A DNA stretch of 64,000 nt, taken from positions 62,001-126,000 of the forward strand of contig JAGFBZ010000687.1 in assembly GCA_018398805.1 (NCBI GenBank), in the 5' to 3' direction. Numbering within the stretch: position 1 is the first letter of the stretch; every line of letters starts with the position of its first letter. The notes below the pieces were generated by a model. That model did no database searches. It was not told where the DNA came from and saw only the letters and a program-made list of their open reading frames with translations. Source of the stretch: Hirundichthys speculiger (lineage: Eukaryota > Chordata > Actinopteri > Beloniformes > Exocoetidae). A program made the translations under genes and the position numbers. Of this stretch, positions 23,894 through 34,467 are shown piece after piece.

Positions 23894-24083
23894 TGGCAGA
23901 GCAGCTACAAGTATGTTTACATTCGGTAAACTCTGGGAGCTGCAAGTAGCAGTGCGTACTGTATTTTTGCCTTTCGTATCCTGAAATTTCTTTTGTAACA
24001 AGAGACGATATTTTCCCGTTGAGACGTGTCGTAACCTGAAAATTCCGTATGTAGAGACGTTCGTAAGTAGAGGTACCACTGTA

Positions 24084-24350
24084 TATTATAATAATAATAA
24101 ATAATAATAATAAATAATAAAACACTGGTTATGGTAAAAAGAAAACATAATTAACTGTTTTTGTTAAGTCAATTTGTCAAGTTTTCTTTAAAAGAGAAAT
24201 CCTGTTTGTTGTCTCAGCTGTCACATGTCGTCTTTTTATCTTGTAATTGTTGACTCAGTAGAAACTTTAAGTGGACATGAATATAAAAGATATTTAGTTT
24301 AAAATGTCAGGATATATTTTTTACATTTCTGTCATTGTTTTTCCCTCCCC
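24084..24350. other. Simple AT repeat and presumed 3' end of intron 1
   Basis: An ATA/ATAATA repeat spans 24084-24121. The rest is AT-rich and ends with a pyrimidine tract (TTTCTGTCATTGTTTTTCCC, about 24326-24345). That tract would serve an acceptor at 24368-24369 if the coding start is supplied by an upstream exon. Confidence 0.5.
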
Positions 24351-24527
24351 ATGGCGACCCGTGGAGCAGAGGTTGTGGTGGAGTTCGAGTATGACGCCCT
24401 CCACGATGACGAGCTGACCCTGCGACCGGGCGACATCATCAAGAACGTGCGTCGCATCGAGGAGGACGGCTGGATGGAGGGAGACCTCAACGGGAAGAGG
24501 GGGCTTTTCCCAGACAACTTTGTTAAG
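24351..24527 (+). CDS. cd2ap: CD2AP exon encoding SH3-A
   Basis: Encodes nearly the whole first SH3 domain of the CD2AP/CIN85 adaptor family. These adaptors bind PxxxPR ligands such as Cbl and CD2 and link endocytosis to actin. Visible SH3 marks are [17 protein letters not shown] (ALYDY-like strand plus acidic RT loop), [13 protein letters not shown] and LFPDNFVK. It ends in phase 0 at donor AAG|GTGGGA. The start is uncertain. ATG 24351 gives [12 protein letters not shown], but a pyrimidine tract followed by GTGGAGCAG|AGG suggests that 24351-24369 may be intron. The start would then be an upstream ATGG exon, as I recall for human CD2AP, and the coding part would begin at 24370. That upstream exon is not identified. 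Confidence 0.93.
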
Positions 24528-25519
24528 GTGGGACGACACCGGATTGACTAGTCCCCCCTCCCCCCCACAAATATGAAGCCTTGACGCTTTAGCTTCAACT
24601 GCAGACATGTTCTGTTCATATCTCAGTGTCATGATGGCCGACTCCAGACACAGACATAAACAGGTGATCTGCTGATGAAGAAGTGCTGAACAACAGTGTG
24701 CAGGTTCTGTTTACTCGACGGGCCTCTGAACTACCGGATGACTAGCTGGATATCAGCTGTTAGCGGATAATTGGCTGACAGGAAAGATTAAAAAGAGCCG
24801 CCAGCAGAAGGATTACGGTGCTGAAACTGATTATGAGGGCCGGTGTTGGCAGCGCAGACGTGGGTACGGAGATTATTGTTGTTGTTGTTGATGTAAATAT
24901 GCAAATGTGGAGAAGATGCACAGGCGCTCCGCTACATGCTACGCTAATCCGTTCCTGTACACATGCTCGCTGTCTTTCCTTTTATTTTCGCCTGGACCGT
25001 GGACAAATCACAGTATGTGACGCTCCATCAGTGATCAGTCATGTAAAGTGAACAGGAAAATTACTTTAATTAAACCGTAACTATATAAATAGTATCTATC
25101 CAACCGTAGTCTCAGTGAAGCAGCGCTACATCAGCATCGTCATGTTTCCTCGTCTGAACTTTTTGCTGACTTTCGTTTATCTCATTATCTCCGTCTCTCT
25201 CCTCCTTTCTTTTAATTGCTGTTAAATATTTTTCTGTGGTGTCTCTTGAGGGTTTGTTCTCTTCATATCTCCTGCTATTTGCAGTGTGCACATGTCCTGT
25301 GCAAAAAACCCCAACACAATATAGCTAATACTTCCCTGCTGCACACTGTGACAATGAAAGCGCAACTGCCCCCTACTGGAGTATATGTGCAATTATACTT
25401 TATTGCAGTACAGCAAAAAAAAAAAAAAGCATGTTCCCGGGGTCACATGCCCTTTCCCCCAAGGGGACGCGCCCACACACTGGGCGCCTACACTGGGATG
25501 TAAGGATAAGGAAAATTTG

Positions 25520-26650
25520 ACATCTCGATTATCGTGACCAAATTATCACGGTTTACGATATTAATAGCGGTATTCTTCATTGCTGTACAAATGTCCAAAA
25601 AACACATACATTTGAATAATTTCGCAAAATCTTGTGATTTTCTAGTCATACTAAAACATCAGAAGCCAAAATTTTATCAAAATGAAACTTTCCACATTAA
25701 AAGAGTAAACACAGGCACAGAAAGAGGTTTTATTTTAAATGAACAAGATAAATAACAGGAACAAAGCTTATTTGTCTGGTGCAAATTTAAATGAACACTT
25801 TAACAACCACAGTAGGTCAAAATATACAAACAATTATCAGGAACAAAGATTATAGTGCAAATTCAAATGAAATAAACTTTGGACTTTAAGCCGAACCTTA
25901 AATAAGTATAAATGTCCAAATAAAGAAACAGTTGTTTAGGAGCCAAATATGTTGTTATGAATTGTAGTTCACTCTGTGTGTCTGTGGGTGTCGCTGTGTT
26001 GTTACCTGAGGGTCAGGTATAAAGGTAGCTGCCTGTTATTGGTTAGCTGTTGGACCCGGAAGGACAAAAGGTTTTTGACTGCTGTGGCGCTAACTGGCCG
26101 GCGTTATGGTTGTCGGATCAGTTAATGGAATAAATTAATATTTTAACTGCATCAGAAGAACATCGTTCCGGTCCTTTTTCGATCAACACGCAACGGTAAC
26201 GTTTACGAAATGTGAGTTAGCGAAGCGCGTCAACCAGGTTGAACATCTCAGTAGCTTGAAGCATTAGCCTTAGCTCACTCAAGTTGCTTGTATAAATTAC
26301 AATCAAATGTAAACAAGTGCTCTGCAGACAGGATAACTGTCCTCCACCAGTTGTCCCTCTGCATTCCTAAAAAAACAAAATATGCCCAGACTTTGGACTT
26401 CGTTATTTTAGTGGGTTGGTAAATGTCCTGCGTGCTATCACCACTTTCCTCCATGCTCACGTTAGGATGCCGACGTTAGAAGCTACATATTCACGTGAGA
26501 CACAGTCGCAAGTCGCTCGCAGACTTGAATGAGGCTGATTATATATCCCAGTAATCGACCGCTATAACGAGATGAAGTCAAACATAAACGGCAATCGATA
26601 TAGCGTAAAATTTTACCACGCTTTACCGTAATACCGGTAACCGTTCCATT
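25520..26650. mobile_element. Probable hAT relic with an inserted LTR-like block
   Basis: The left part (GATTATCGTGACCAAATTAT, ATCACGGTTTACGATATTAA) and right part (CGCTTTACCGTAATACCGGT) resemble the two arms of a hAT element rich in ATCG/CGGT motifs. Clear termini and a target duplication were not found. Between them, about 25950-26215 has TGTTATGAATTG at one edge, a TATA-like GTATAAAGG, and AATAAA followed by a C/T-rich tail, an order typical of a solo LTR. Boundaries are not proven by flanking repeats. Confidence 0.35.
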
Positions 26651-27499
26651 CCGAACGTACACGGGCCGTCAACCTACTAAAATCAGTCTGAAACCAGCAT
26701 CGGTGGCGATCTGTGGTTTTGCCACTAGATGGCACTAAAACCAGACACACGCCACCTTAACAAGACTTAAAAACACATCAGTCTTGGCGACGTCTTCGCC
26801 AGCAGACATCAGAAACTAAATTCGTTTCAGCGGTGAAGTAAAGAGCAATGGAAGATAAATATTTTTTAATTAATGGTTTATTAATTAGATTCAGTTCTTT
26901 CTTTTTTTTCTCTCCCCTTCCTGGTAGAAACGTATGAGAAGGTGTTCTCCAGTTCCTTTTTTTTTTTTTTTTTTTTCAAAGGATTCTGGGAGTTTTTATT
27001 TGAGGAGTTTGAGGAAGTGGAACGATGACTGAGAAGTGGAGATGAAAGACTGGGAGAATTCTCCCAATCACAAATATTGTTTCTAAGTTTATACCAAAGC
27101 TTCTTGGCCCCTCCCCCTCCTCTTTGTTTTTGGTGGTGCATCGTCTCCCCTGAAACTCTGACTGCCTCCTAATGTTGAAGTGGAGGATTCCCCTAAAAGA
27201 TGCTAGTTCCTGGAAAAAAGTCCCTGCAGTCTAAACGCCGCATCACTCTTCTGCTGATCAATGAGTCACGTCGCTGCCGCCGGCTCTTTCTCTCTTCCTT
27301 TCTTCTTTGCTGGCCTCTCTCTCTCTCTCCCTTTGATCCTCCAATCCTTTAATCCTACGTAGTGAGATAGGTAATCTGCTAAGAAGCCTGGCCGGTCGCT
27401 GGGCTCGGGTAGTTAATCCAGTAAAGAGCCCGCTGATGAACTTTGCTCCCAGCGGCGTGACGGTCGTCTGACGTGTCGCAGTGACGGCGGGACAGAAAC

Positions 27500-27517
27500 A
27501 TGTCTGAGGAGGAAGCG
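27500..27517 (+). CDS. cd2ap: Possible alternative first exon (MSEEEA) of CD2AP
   Basis: ATGTCTGAGGAGGAAGCG is followed directly by GTAAGA, a strong donor match, in phase 0. The next known exon (31757) begins in phase 0, so splicing would give MSEEEA joined to [11 protein letters not shown]. That protein would lack SH3-A but keep SH3-B, SH3-C and the rest. The preceding 120 bp are CpG-rich (GCGGCGTGACGGTCGTCTG, CGCAGTGACGGCGGG) and the ATG has an A at -3. The related CIN85 gene is known to produce N-terminally shortened forms from internal promoters. No transcript evidence is available here, and an 18-base coding stretch can arise by chance. Confidence 0.3.
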
Positions 27518-28328
27518 GTAAGATGGATCATTGGTGAAGGGCTGATACGACGGTACCGGTGTCTGCGTGTGATTAAATGAGTTGTGTTGAAGGAGACGGG
27601 GAACTGGAGGTAGTTTCGGTGCGATTATTAACTTTGATTGTAACGTTTTCAGGCGCGTCTCTGAGTTGTTTGATGCTCTGTGTTCTGGTGTGTTTTAGAC
27701 TTTACGTGAGCGTAAGAACGCTTCTTTTAATGCGCATTTTTTCCATATGGACTCTCTTGTTGACTTGGGTTTTGTTTTGGTCACTAAAGCAGCTCCAGTT
27801 CTGGTTCAGAACCACTCTGTTGGACTGCGTGCAAGATCCGGTTTTATTAGCGGCGAGCGGCCGCTACTATTTAGACCATCAAAAACATTATGACGACCAT
27901 CGTTGAGTCACATCTGGGTCCAGCTGGTCGGGAACAACCATCCCACTTCTGGGTTGAATCAAACCAGGAAACAGGTGTAGTTGCAGTTCCTCCACCGACC
28001 ACTAGAGGGGAGTCTAACAGACCGACTGTCCATTGACCTCTTTGTTAAAACTTTACATCAGAAAAAAAAAAAAACATAGTTGCAGCTTGGTTTGAAAGAT
28101 GGTTTTGGTCGCTGTCCCTTGATTTGACAACTGCATGGGGGTGTGTTTTAATTTATTTATTTTTGTACCACTTCAGGTGTGGTCTTTTGATTGGCAGCTG
28201 ACATAGCCAATGGGGAGCTATCATCACTTTTGCTGCTTAGCATTTAGCTCTACCTTGACGCATGGGCCAATGGCGTGATTGCCCCGACATTTCTATTCCC
28301 GTGAGTGACTGACAGATGACGTTTGGAC

Positions 28329-29204
28329 TAGGGATGGGCATAATTAATGGATTAATCGATGATTGATCATTAAGAATTTGGTCGAAGACGTTCATTTTCG
28401 TCGATGAACCGAATTTTTTTTTTTTTTTTTTAACCAAATGTAGGTTATCAGTGCACGTCCTCAAACAATGCGATGCATTTCGCTGTACCACCGATATAAA
28501 TTTGCCACCAGGGGGCAACATTTCACCATCACCCTACCCTGGCTTGCCTCAGTTGTTACATGCGAGCTTCTGTAGGTCATCGCCTAATCATGAAGCGGTC
28601 ACGGCGAAGTGTGGCCTGGGACCATTTTCGTTTAAAAAATGAGCAAGTGTACTGCAATCACTGCAATGCTAATTAATACAGTTAATCGACAACGACAATG
28701 ATGTATCACTTGAACAACATGCATCCAAGCCTTGTAAAGGACGGTGGAGGCGGTTCATCATCAGCCTAGCCTAGCCTAGCCTCAACTCGGTGTTAGCACG
28801 GACCAGAAGGAGCTGCAGTGCACATCGAGCACAAAGAAGTCCCATCTTTTTAAGAAACAAAAAGTCCTGTAATACTGGCGCCTTGATATAATGGGATATA
28901 AATTGTCCTTGTTAAGTTGTCTCCTTGATATCTTTTCTTTTATTATCGTTGTTTTTTTTTTTTTTTAAGAAAAGAAAAAGGAAATGTCTGTTACGTTATT
29001 CTCGACCACGGACATCCGGGCCACTGAACACATCCGGGCATGCGCGGGCCTTAGCAAGCAGGCCAAAGGGGAAAACAAACGTCACGCCGATATCGAGAAT
29101 AATTGTGATAGTTTTCAATATGAAAATGTTAATGATTAATCGATTATTAATCATTAATTCTCCCGACGATCAACAAATAAATCTTAACCGAATGCCCATC
29201 CCTA
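28329..29204 (+). mobile_element. BED-finger hAT relic with perfect 8-bp target duplication
   Basis: Starts TAGGGATGGGCATAATTAAT and ends AATGCCCATCCCTA, flanked by perfect GTTTGGAC copies (28321-28328 and 29205-29212). A reading frame at ATG 28590 gives MKRSRRSVAWDHFRLKNEQV then YCNHCNAN and a stop. This has the W.HF and CxxC signature of a BED zinc finger at the start of a hAT transposase. The rest of the transposase is deleted. Subterminal ATTAATCGAT motifs occur at both ends. Confidence 0.9.
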
Positions 29205-30823
29205 GTTTGGACATACTTGATCAGAATGAATATAAGGTCATTAATTAGCATAATAGCATAAGCTAACCCCAGCTGAAGCTGCTGACTGTGACTGAACTGA
29301 AGTTCAGGCCGGTATCTCAGCCCTGCTCGTACAAAGAAGAAAAGGCTTCAAAATCACTCTTAAAACTCATGGGTGATGTCACGGAGGGTTTGTCTGGTTC
29401 TTCTTTTACAGTCTATGGTATAAGTGGGATGAAAATGAAAGCACAGTTAACACAACCCACAATCAAGCATCAGTCTGTGGAGAACATCGTCTCCTTGAAC
29501 GGTGGTCGATGAGCGTACAACAAATTTACAACTAGATATCGGCCAGTCTGACTGAAACGGTTTGACCGCTGTGCGTTTAAAAAAACAAAAAAAAAAAAAC
29601 AAGTTGAACTACAATTTTTGTGTTTTAAAACTGGCAGTTGGTGTACATGACTGTTGTCTGATGCACTGCAGCTTTCAGCTTTTTAAAGATGAATTTAACA
29701 GGTATTTTCGTTGATCATTAATAAACGTTTCTTTCGGTGTTTAAATATCGCTTGCTGACATCCAGGATTCCTGCTCACAACGGCGGGTTCAGATCCTGTT
29801 TTAGTGGCACTCAAGAAACAACGGAGGACTCTGGTTCTGGTTTGTTGACACCTTTCAGGGCCAACTCTGACAGCACGTTAGCTGTAGCTAATAATCGCTG
29901 CAAAACCTGGGAGCTGCTTGACTGGACAGTCAATGTTTCATTTATTTTTATAGTTGGACATCCAGTTTATTGCCTGTTTAACAGGATCTACAGTCCAAAT
30001 GTTCACACCTCAGCCAAACTGAGGAAGTACACGCTTGGTTGTGACGTGGAGGAGTGTCATCCGGCATGAAATCCTGACCGTATGATGGGCTAATTACTCC
30101 CACGGTTTGGTCAAGGATTGCAGCTCTAAGTCGTTCACTCTCCAACCCTTGAATGAGTTAAAAACAACAATGTTTCATCTGAGCAGGACGAATCACGTTG
30201 GACGAATGCGAAAGTAAAAGCGTAACTGGATATTTTCTCTGTGAACCCCAGAGATGGATCTACTACATGTGAAAGTCCCAGCAGATCCTGAAACACTCGG
30301 ACCAGACCGCCTGAACATGGCTGTTGGTACCGAAGTGCTCGGTTTGAGCTTCAGCACGTCGTCTCGTCTGCGTCTGCATGCCTGAATCTGTGATGCACCT
30401 GATAAAACCATCCCAGTACTTTTTACTCACTGCAGGTCTGCAGTTGTCTGCATGTTACGTGGTGGAGTTTGTGCAATCTGGTACCTGACAGTAGTAACGC
30501 GTGTAGTTCCAAAAACGCTCAGTCATTTCCTGAATTGAGCCAAGACTTCTGGGTTAACGAAGAGTTTCCTCCTCTGGTAGCTGCTCTTCAAAACCACAGC
30601 TGACGTCTCTGATTTCCTCTCTCGTCCAGACGGCTACTAAATTACCAAAAATGACCGAGACGTCCGCCGCCGTCTTCCTCTGTCACAGCTGATTGGCTGC
30701 TTTCGCTAAACGCCAGGGAGGTTTTCTGTTCAGGCTTTTAAAACTGTGACTTTATTTTATAACTGCTGCATAGCGTGACGGTTTTGGTACCAAGACCACA
30801 ATTATTATTATTATTGTTATTAT

Positions 30824-31190
30824 TAGCAATTTTATCGATTCTGCGATATATATCGATATTTTATCATGTATCGAGTATCGATTTTTCGCGGGTATCGATA
30901 TTCTAAGCTTCTTTCAAAACCCCCGTTTCCCACCTTTAAAAGCTTGCAAGCAACAATTTGCACTGTTTAAATAAACAAAACTATTTTCTCAACAAATCTT
31001 TTATTAATTTTGTCCAGCATTTGCAAGCTGCCTGTCAGCCATATAATGTGTAATTGATGCTTTCAGTTCAATTAATTCAAACAAAGTCATTGGAACACTC
31101 ACAAGATGTCACCAAAATCACTTTGTCCCTTTAAAATCTTTCAGAAAATGATGTAAATGTATTGTAAGATGGAAATCGATATATATATAG

Positions 31191-31224
<34 letters not shown>

Positions 31225-31277
31225 TGAGCCGAATATCGTGTATCGTATCGCAATATTAGTGTATCGCTACAGCCCTA
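30824..31277 (-). mobile_element. hAT family A copy with an expanded (TA)n tract
   Basis: Right end GTATCGCTACAGCCCTA is intact; the left end is eroded (TAGCAATTTTATCG, missing about 4 bases). The body matches 53794 and 13910. An AT dinucleotide tract at about 31185-31220 has expanded inside the ATATATCGATAT subterminal block. Confidence 0.8.
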
Positions 31278-31756
31278 ATAAATAGGAATGTCAACCTGGA
31301 TGTGAGAGTTGTCACTGCTCCGTTACGGAAATAAAGTTTTATGAACTTTACTGGATGAGTAAACTGCCAGTATTCCCGTGTTTTATTATGTAACAGGAGG
31401 CATGTTTTTGATTGTTATCATGAGATCTGCGACCTTCACTCCTCTTATTCTTTCAATAATTACCATCCTTTAGTGTTCGCTGCAAACTCTGTCGGGGAGT
31501 TTCCAGCCCTTTTTTCTACGAGAATGTGCGACTTGATTGGACTCATTAGAAAGAGCCAAATTTAGACCGAGTTCCCTGAAAGCAGCACTATGCTGCGTTG
31601 AACACTGAGCTTTGATGAAGCTCCCGCGCTTCGCTTTGTTTCAGACGTCCTTGACCACAGTCAGAGGAGGAAGTGGTTTGGACGGCCACGTTTTGTAAAT
31701 GGTGTTGCAATAACCACTATTCACTACAGCTTTGTTTTTGTGTTGTTTGTGTGCAG

Positions 31757-31931
31757 GAACTAAAGAAGGAGTCTAAAGAAGTCAAGGAAACAAAAAATGA
31801 GGCGAAAGAAGAGACGTCTCAGCCCATGAGGAGGGAGAAGAGCGGTAACGTGGCCAACCTGGTCCACAGGATCAGCACCATCGGCATCCCCACCGGCGGC
31901 TTCCAGCCTCCACCGCCTGCAGCTTCAAAGA
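31757..31931 (+). CDS. cd2ap: CD2AP exon: linker between SH3-A and SH3-B
   Basis: 58 codons plus one base. It reads [19 protein letters not shown], a highly charged stretch, then [20 protein letters not shown], matching the conserved GNVASLVQRIS..G.P segment of CD2AP. It then reads [13 protein letters not shown]. The GNVA..V.RIS block favours CD2AP over its paralogue SH3KBP1. Acceptor TGTGTGCAG|GAA, donor TCAAAGA|GTGAGA; it starts in phase 0 and ends in phase 1, so AAG (Lys118) is split with the next exon. In-frame upstream sequence has no obvious extra coding. Confidence 0.93.
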
Positions 31932-32640
31932 GTGAGACGCCTCAGTTTCTGTAGTAGCACCTCGTGTCTTGGTTGAACGCATCAGTTTATTTTAAATCGT
32001 AGTTTTTCTCCACTCACAGCTGCTTTTTAGCTTTAAGAGACAGCGTGCATGAAACCAAACTGCAGCAGAGCCCCAACGCTTCAACCACATGTGAAAAGTC
32101 ATCGTTTGCTTCATGATAGCATGTGGTGACGCGTCAGCAGCGACGAGCAGCGCTGGTTATCGGTTGTTTGGGTCATTCATGTCTTTCTGCTGTCGGTCTA
32201 ATTGCTTTGACACCGTGCTGGTTTTAAAATGCTCTGTGTCATTCGATGCAGTGAAGCACGGCAGCCGCGCCGCACCACTGGTGGAGGCTTCAAGCCCAAA
32301 CATCTGGCTCCGTACCGACGAGCGGTCCGGTTTCACTAGTAGCTAGCATGTAAATACACAACAGCCGGAAACCTGCTAAACATGTTCAGTGTCTGTTGAT
32401 GGTGGAGGCTGGAGGGGTTTCTTGAGAATCCTTCTTCTCTGGATTGAACTGAATTTTTCGTAAAGTAGATGGATAAAACCTGGACTGGAATACCAGGTAG
32501 AGAACTTTGACAACCGTCCACTAATTACCTGCTCCCTGGTTTTGGTTCTCTGCATTTAAAAAGTGACTGTTGATGCCTAACAAGGCTTAATCATAACTGA
32601 AGTTCAACCACAACTATGACTCGTTGAAACAATTGAAATA

Positions 32641-34467
32641 CTGTATTTTTCGGACTATAAGTCATGGTTTTTTTTTTTTTTTTTTTTTTTTTGTTTTTGG
32701 CTGGTCCTGTGACTTTTATATGTCAAAAATATCTTCCATGTCTGCATGACGACAACAGGACATCGTCTACACTCACGACAACTGAACACTGATACTGAAA
32801 AAAATGACAAGAGTAAACCATAAAGACTGAGAGAACAAAAATATGACACCAAAAAGAAAAATCTCTACTGCAGAATTTAAACTGAAGGTTATAAAATCTG
32901 CAGCTGGAAAACAGTATTGGAGCAGCAGAAAGTTTGGAGTGATGAGAAACTAGTCAGAAAACAGAGGAAACTCTGACAGCTATGAAACAATCACAGAAGG
33001 AGAACCACGGACTGAAATATGGACAGAGCTGGAGGGACGGGTCCACAGCTGGAGGGCCGGGTCCACAGATGAAGAGGAGAGTCCACAGCTGGAGGGGTGG
33101 GTCCACAGATGGAGGGGAGGGTCCACACCTGGAGGGTGGGTCCACAGATGGAGGAGAGTCCACCTGGAGGGAGGGTCCAGGGGGTGGGTCCAGATGGAGG
33201 AGAGTCCACACCTGGAGGGGTGGGTCCACAGATGGAGAGGAGAGTCCACACCTGGAGGGGTGGGTCCACAGATGGAGAGGAGAGTCCACACCTGGAGGGG
33301 TGGGTCCACAGATGGAGAGGAGAGTCCACACCTGGAGGGGTGGGTCCACAGATGGAGGGGAGGGTCCACAGATGGAGGGGAGGGTCCACAGATGGAGAGG
33401 AGAGTCCACAGATGGAGAGGAGAGTCCACAGCTGGAGGGACGGGTCCACAGCTGGAGAGGAGAGTCCACAGCTGGAGAGGAGAGTCCACAGCTGGAGGGG
33501 AGAGTCCACAGCTGGAGGGGAGAGTCCACAGCTGGAGGGACGGGTCCACAGATGGAGGGGAGAGTCCACAGCTGGAGAGAAGAGTCCACAGCTGGAGGGG
33601 AGAGTCCACAGCTGGAGGGGCAAGTCCACAGATGGAGAGGAGAGTCCACAGCTGGAGGGGAGAGTCCACAGCTGGAGGGACGGGTCCACAGATGGAGGGG
33701 AGAGTCCACAGCTGGAGGGACGGGTCCACAGATGGAGGGGAGAGTCCACAGCTGGAGGGGCGAGTCCACAGCTGGAGGGGAGAGTCCACAGCTGGAGGGA
33801 CGGGTCCACAGATGGAGGGGAGAGTCCACAGCTGGAGAGAAGAGTCCACAGCTGGAGGGGAGAGTCCACAGCTGGAGGGGCAAGTCCACAGATGGAGAGG
33901 AGAGTCCACAGCTGGAGGGGAGAGTCCACAGCTGGAGGGACGGGTCCACAGATGGAGGGGAGAGTCCACAGCTGGAGGGGCGAGTCCACAGCTGGAGGGG
34001 AGGGTCCACAGCTGGAGGGGAGTCCACAGCTGGAGGGGCGGGTCCACAGATGGAGGGGAGAGTCCACAGCTGGAGGGGCGAGTCCACAGCTGGAGGGGAG
34101 AGTCCACAGCTGGAGGGGAGAGTCCACAGCTGGAGGGGAGAGTCCACAGCTGGAGGGACGGGTCCACAGATGGAGGGGAGAGTCCACAGCTGGAGGGGCG
34201 AGTCCACAGCTGGAGGGGAGAGTCCACAGCTGGAGAGGAGAATCCACAGCTGGAGAGATTGGTCCACAGCTGGAGGGGGGGGTCCACAGATGGAGGGCGG
34301 GTCCACAGGTTGGTGAGATGGGAACATCTACTGCTGGAAGGGGCTCATCAGCGGTTCATTTATCACCTGCTCTTATTGACACTTGGATATATATATATAA
34401 TTTTCTTTTTTTCCCTTCTTCACGACAGATGCAACTAATACTCCAAATTATAGTCTGGAAAATACAG
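32641..34467 (+). mobile_element. pogo/Tigger-like transposon with transposase N-terminus and internal minisatellite
   Basis: Terminal inverted repeats CTGTATTTTTCGGACTATAA (left) and the complement of TTATAGTCTGGAAAATACAG (right, ending 34467) differ at only two of the first 19 positions. TA flanks both sides (32639-32640 and 34468-34469). A reading frame from ATG 32843 gives MTPKRKISTAEFKLKVIKSA, then RKFGV, the helix-turn-helix start of a pogo/CENP-B-type transposase. It hits a stop at 32951 and continues in another frame (ETLTAMKQSQKENHGLK). The catalytic part is replaced by the 20-bp minisatellite. Confidence 0.85.
33028..34310. repeat. Minisatellite, 20-bp unit (AGAGTCCACAGCTGGAGGGG)
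   Basis: About 64 tandem copies of AGAGTCCACAGCTGGAGGGG, with variants such as CACCTGGAG, CAGATGGAG and GGACGGG, often in repeated multi-unit blocks (33540-33720 and 33780-33960 are near identical). The array is G+C-rich with strand bias. Because the unit is 20 bp and lacks stops, several frames on both strands stay open for more than 400 codons as 20-residue repeats. These are not genes. Confidence 0.97.

Larger units (their letters stand above)
22074..24081 (-). mobile_element. Tigger-like transposon with transposase relic, nested hAT and internal minisatellite
   Basis: The left arm (CTACTTATGAAATTAACTGG) and right arm (CGTAAGTAGAGGTACCACTG, then TA at 24082-24083) are inverted copies of the terminus seen at 437 and 7524. 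Minus-strand translation around 23332-23450 gives FVEKNHPEKVFTSRAIAHYD. Across the hAT insertion, 22370-22427 gives SLDRFFTKRQAETPAEREKV. Both are typical of the C-terminal end of Tigger/jerky-type (DDE) transposases. The catalytic region is gone. A hAT element and a 22-bp minisatellite lie inside. Confidence 0.8.
24528..31756 (+). other. CD2AP intron after the SH3-A exon (about 7.2 kb)
   Basis: Bounded by GTGGGA and TGTGTGCAG. It contains a possible hAT/LTR relic (25520-26650), a possible alternative first exon (27500-27517), a BED-finger hAT (28329-29204) and a family A hAT (30824-31277). Otherwise there are simple poly-T/poly-A runs and no other gene. Confidence 0.85.

Noticed and set aside
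24320..24632. Minus-strand frames opposite the SH3-A exon
   Set aside because: Shadows of a well-conserved plus-strand SH3 exon.
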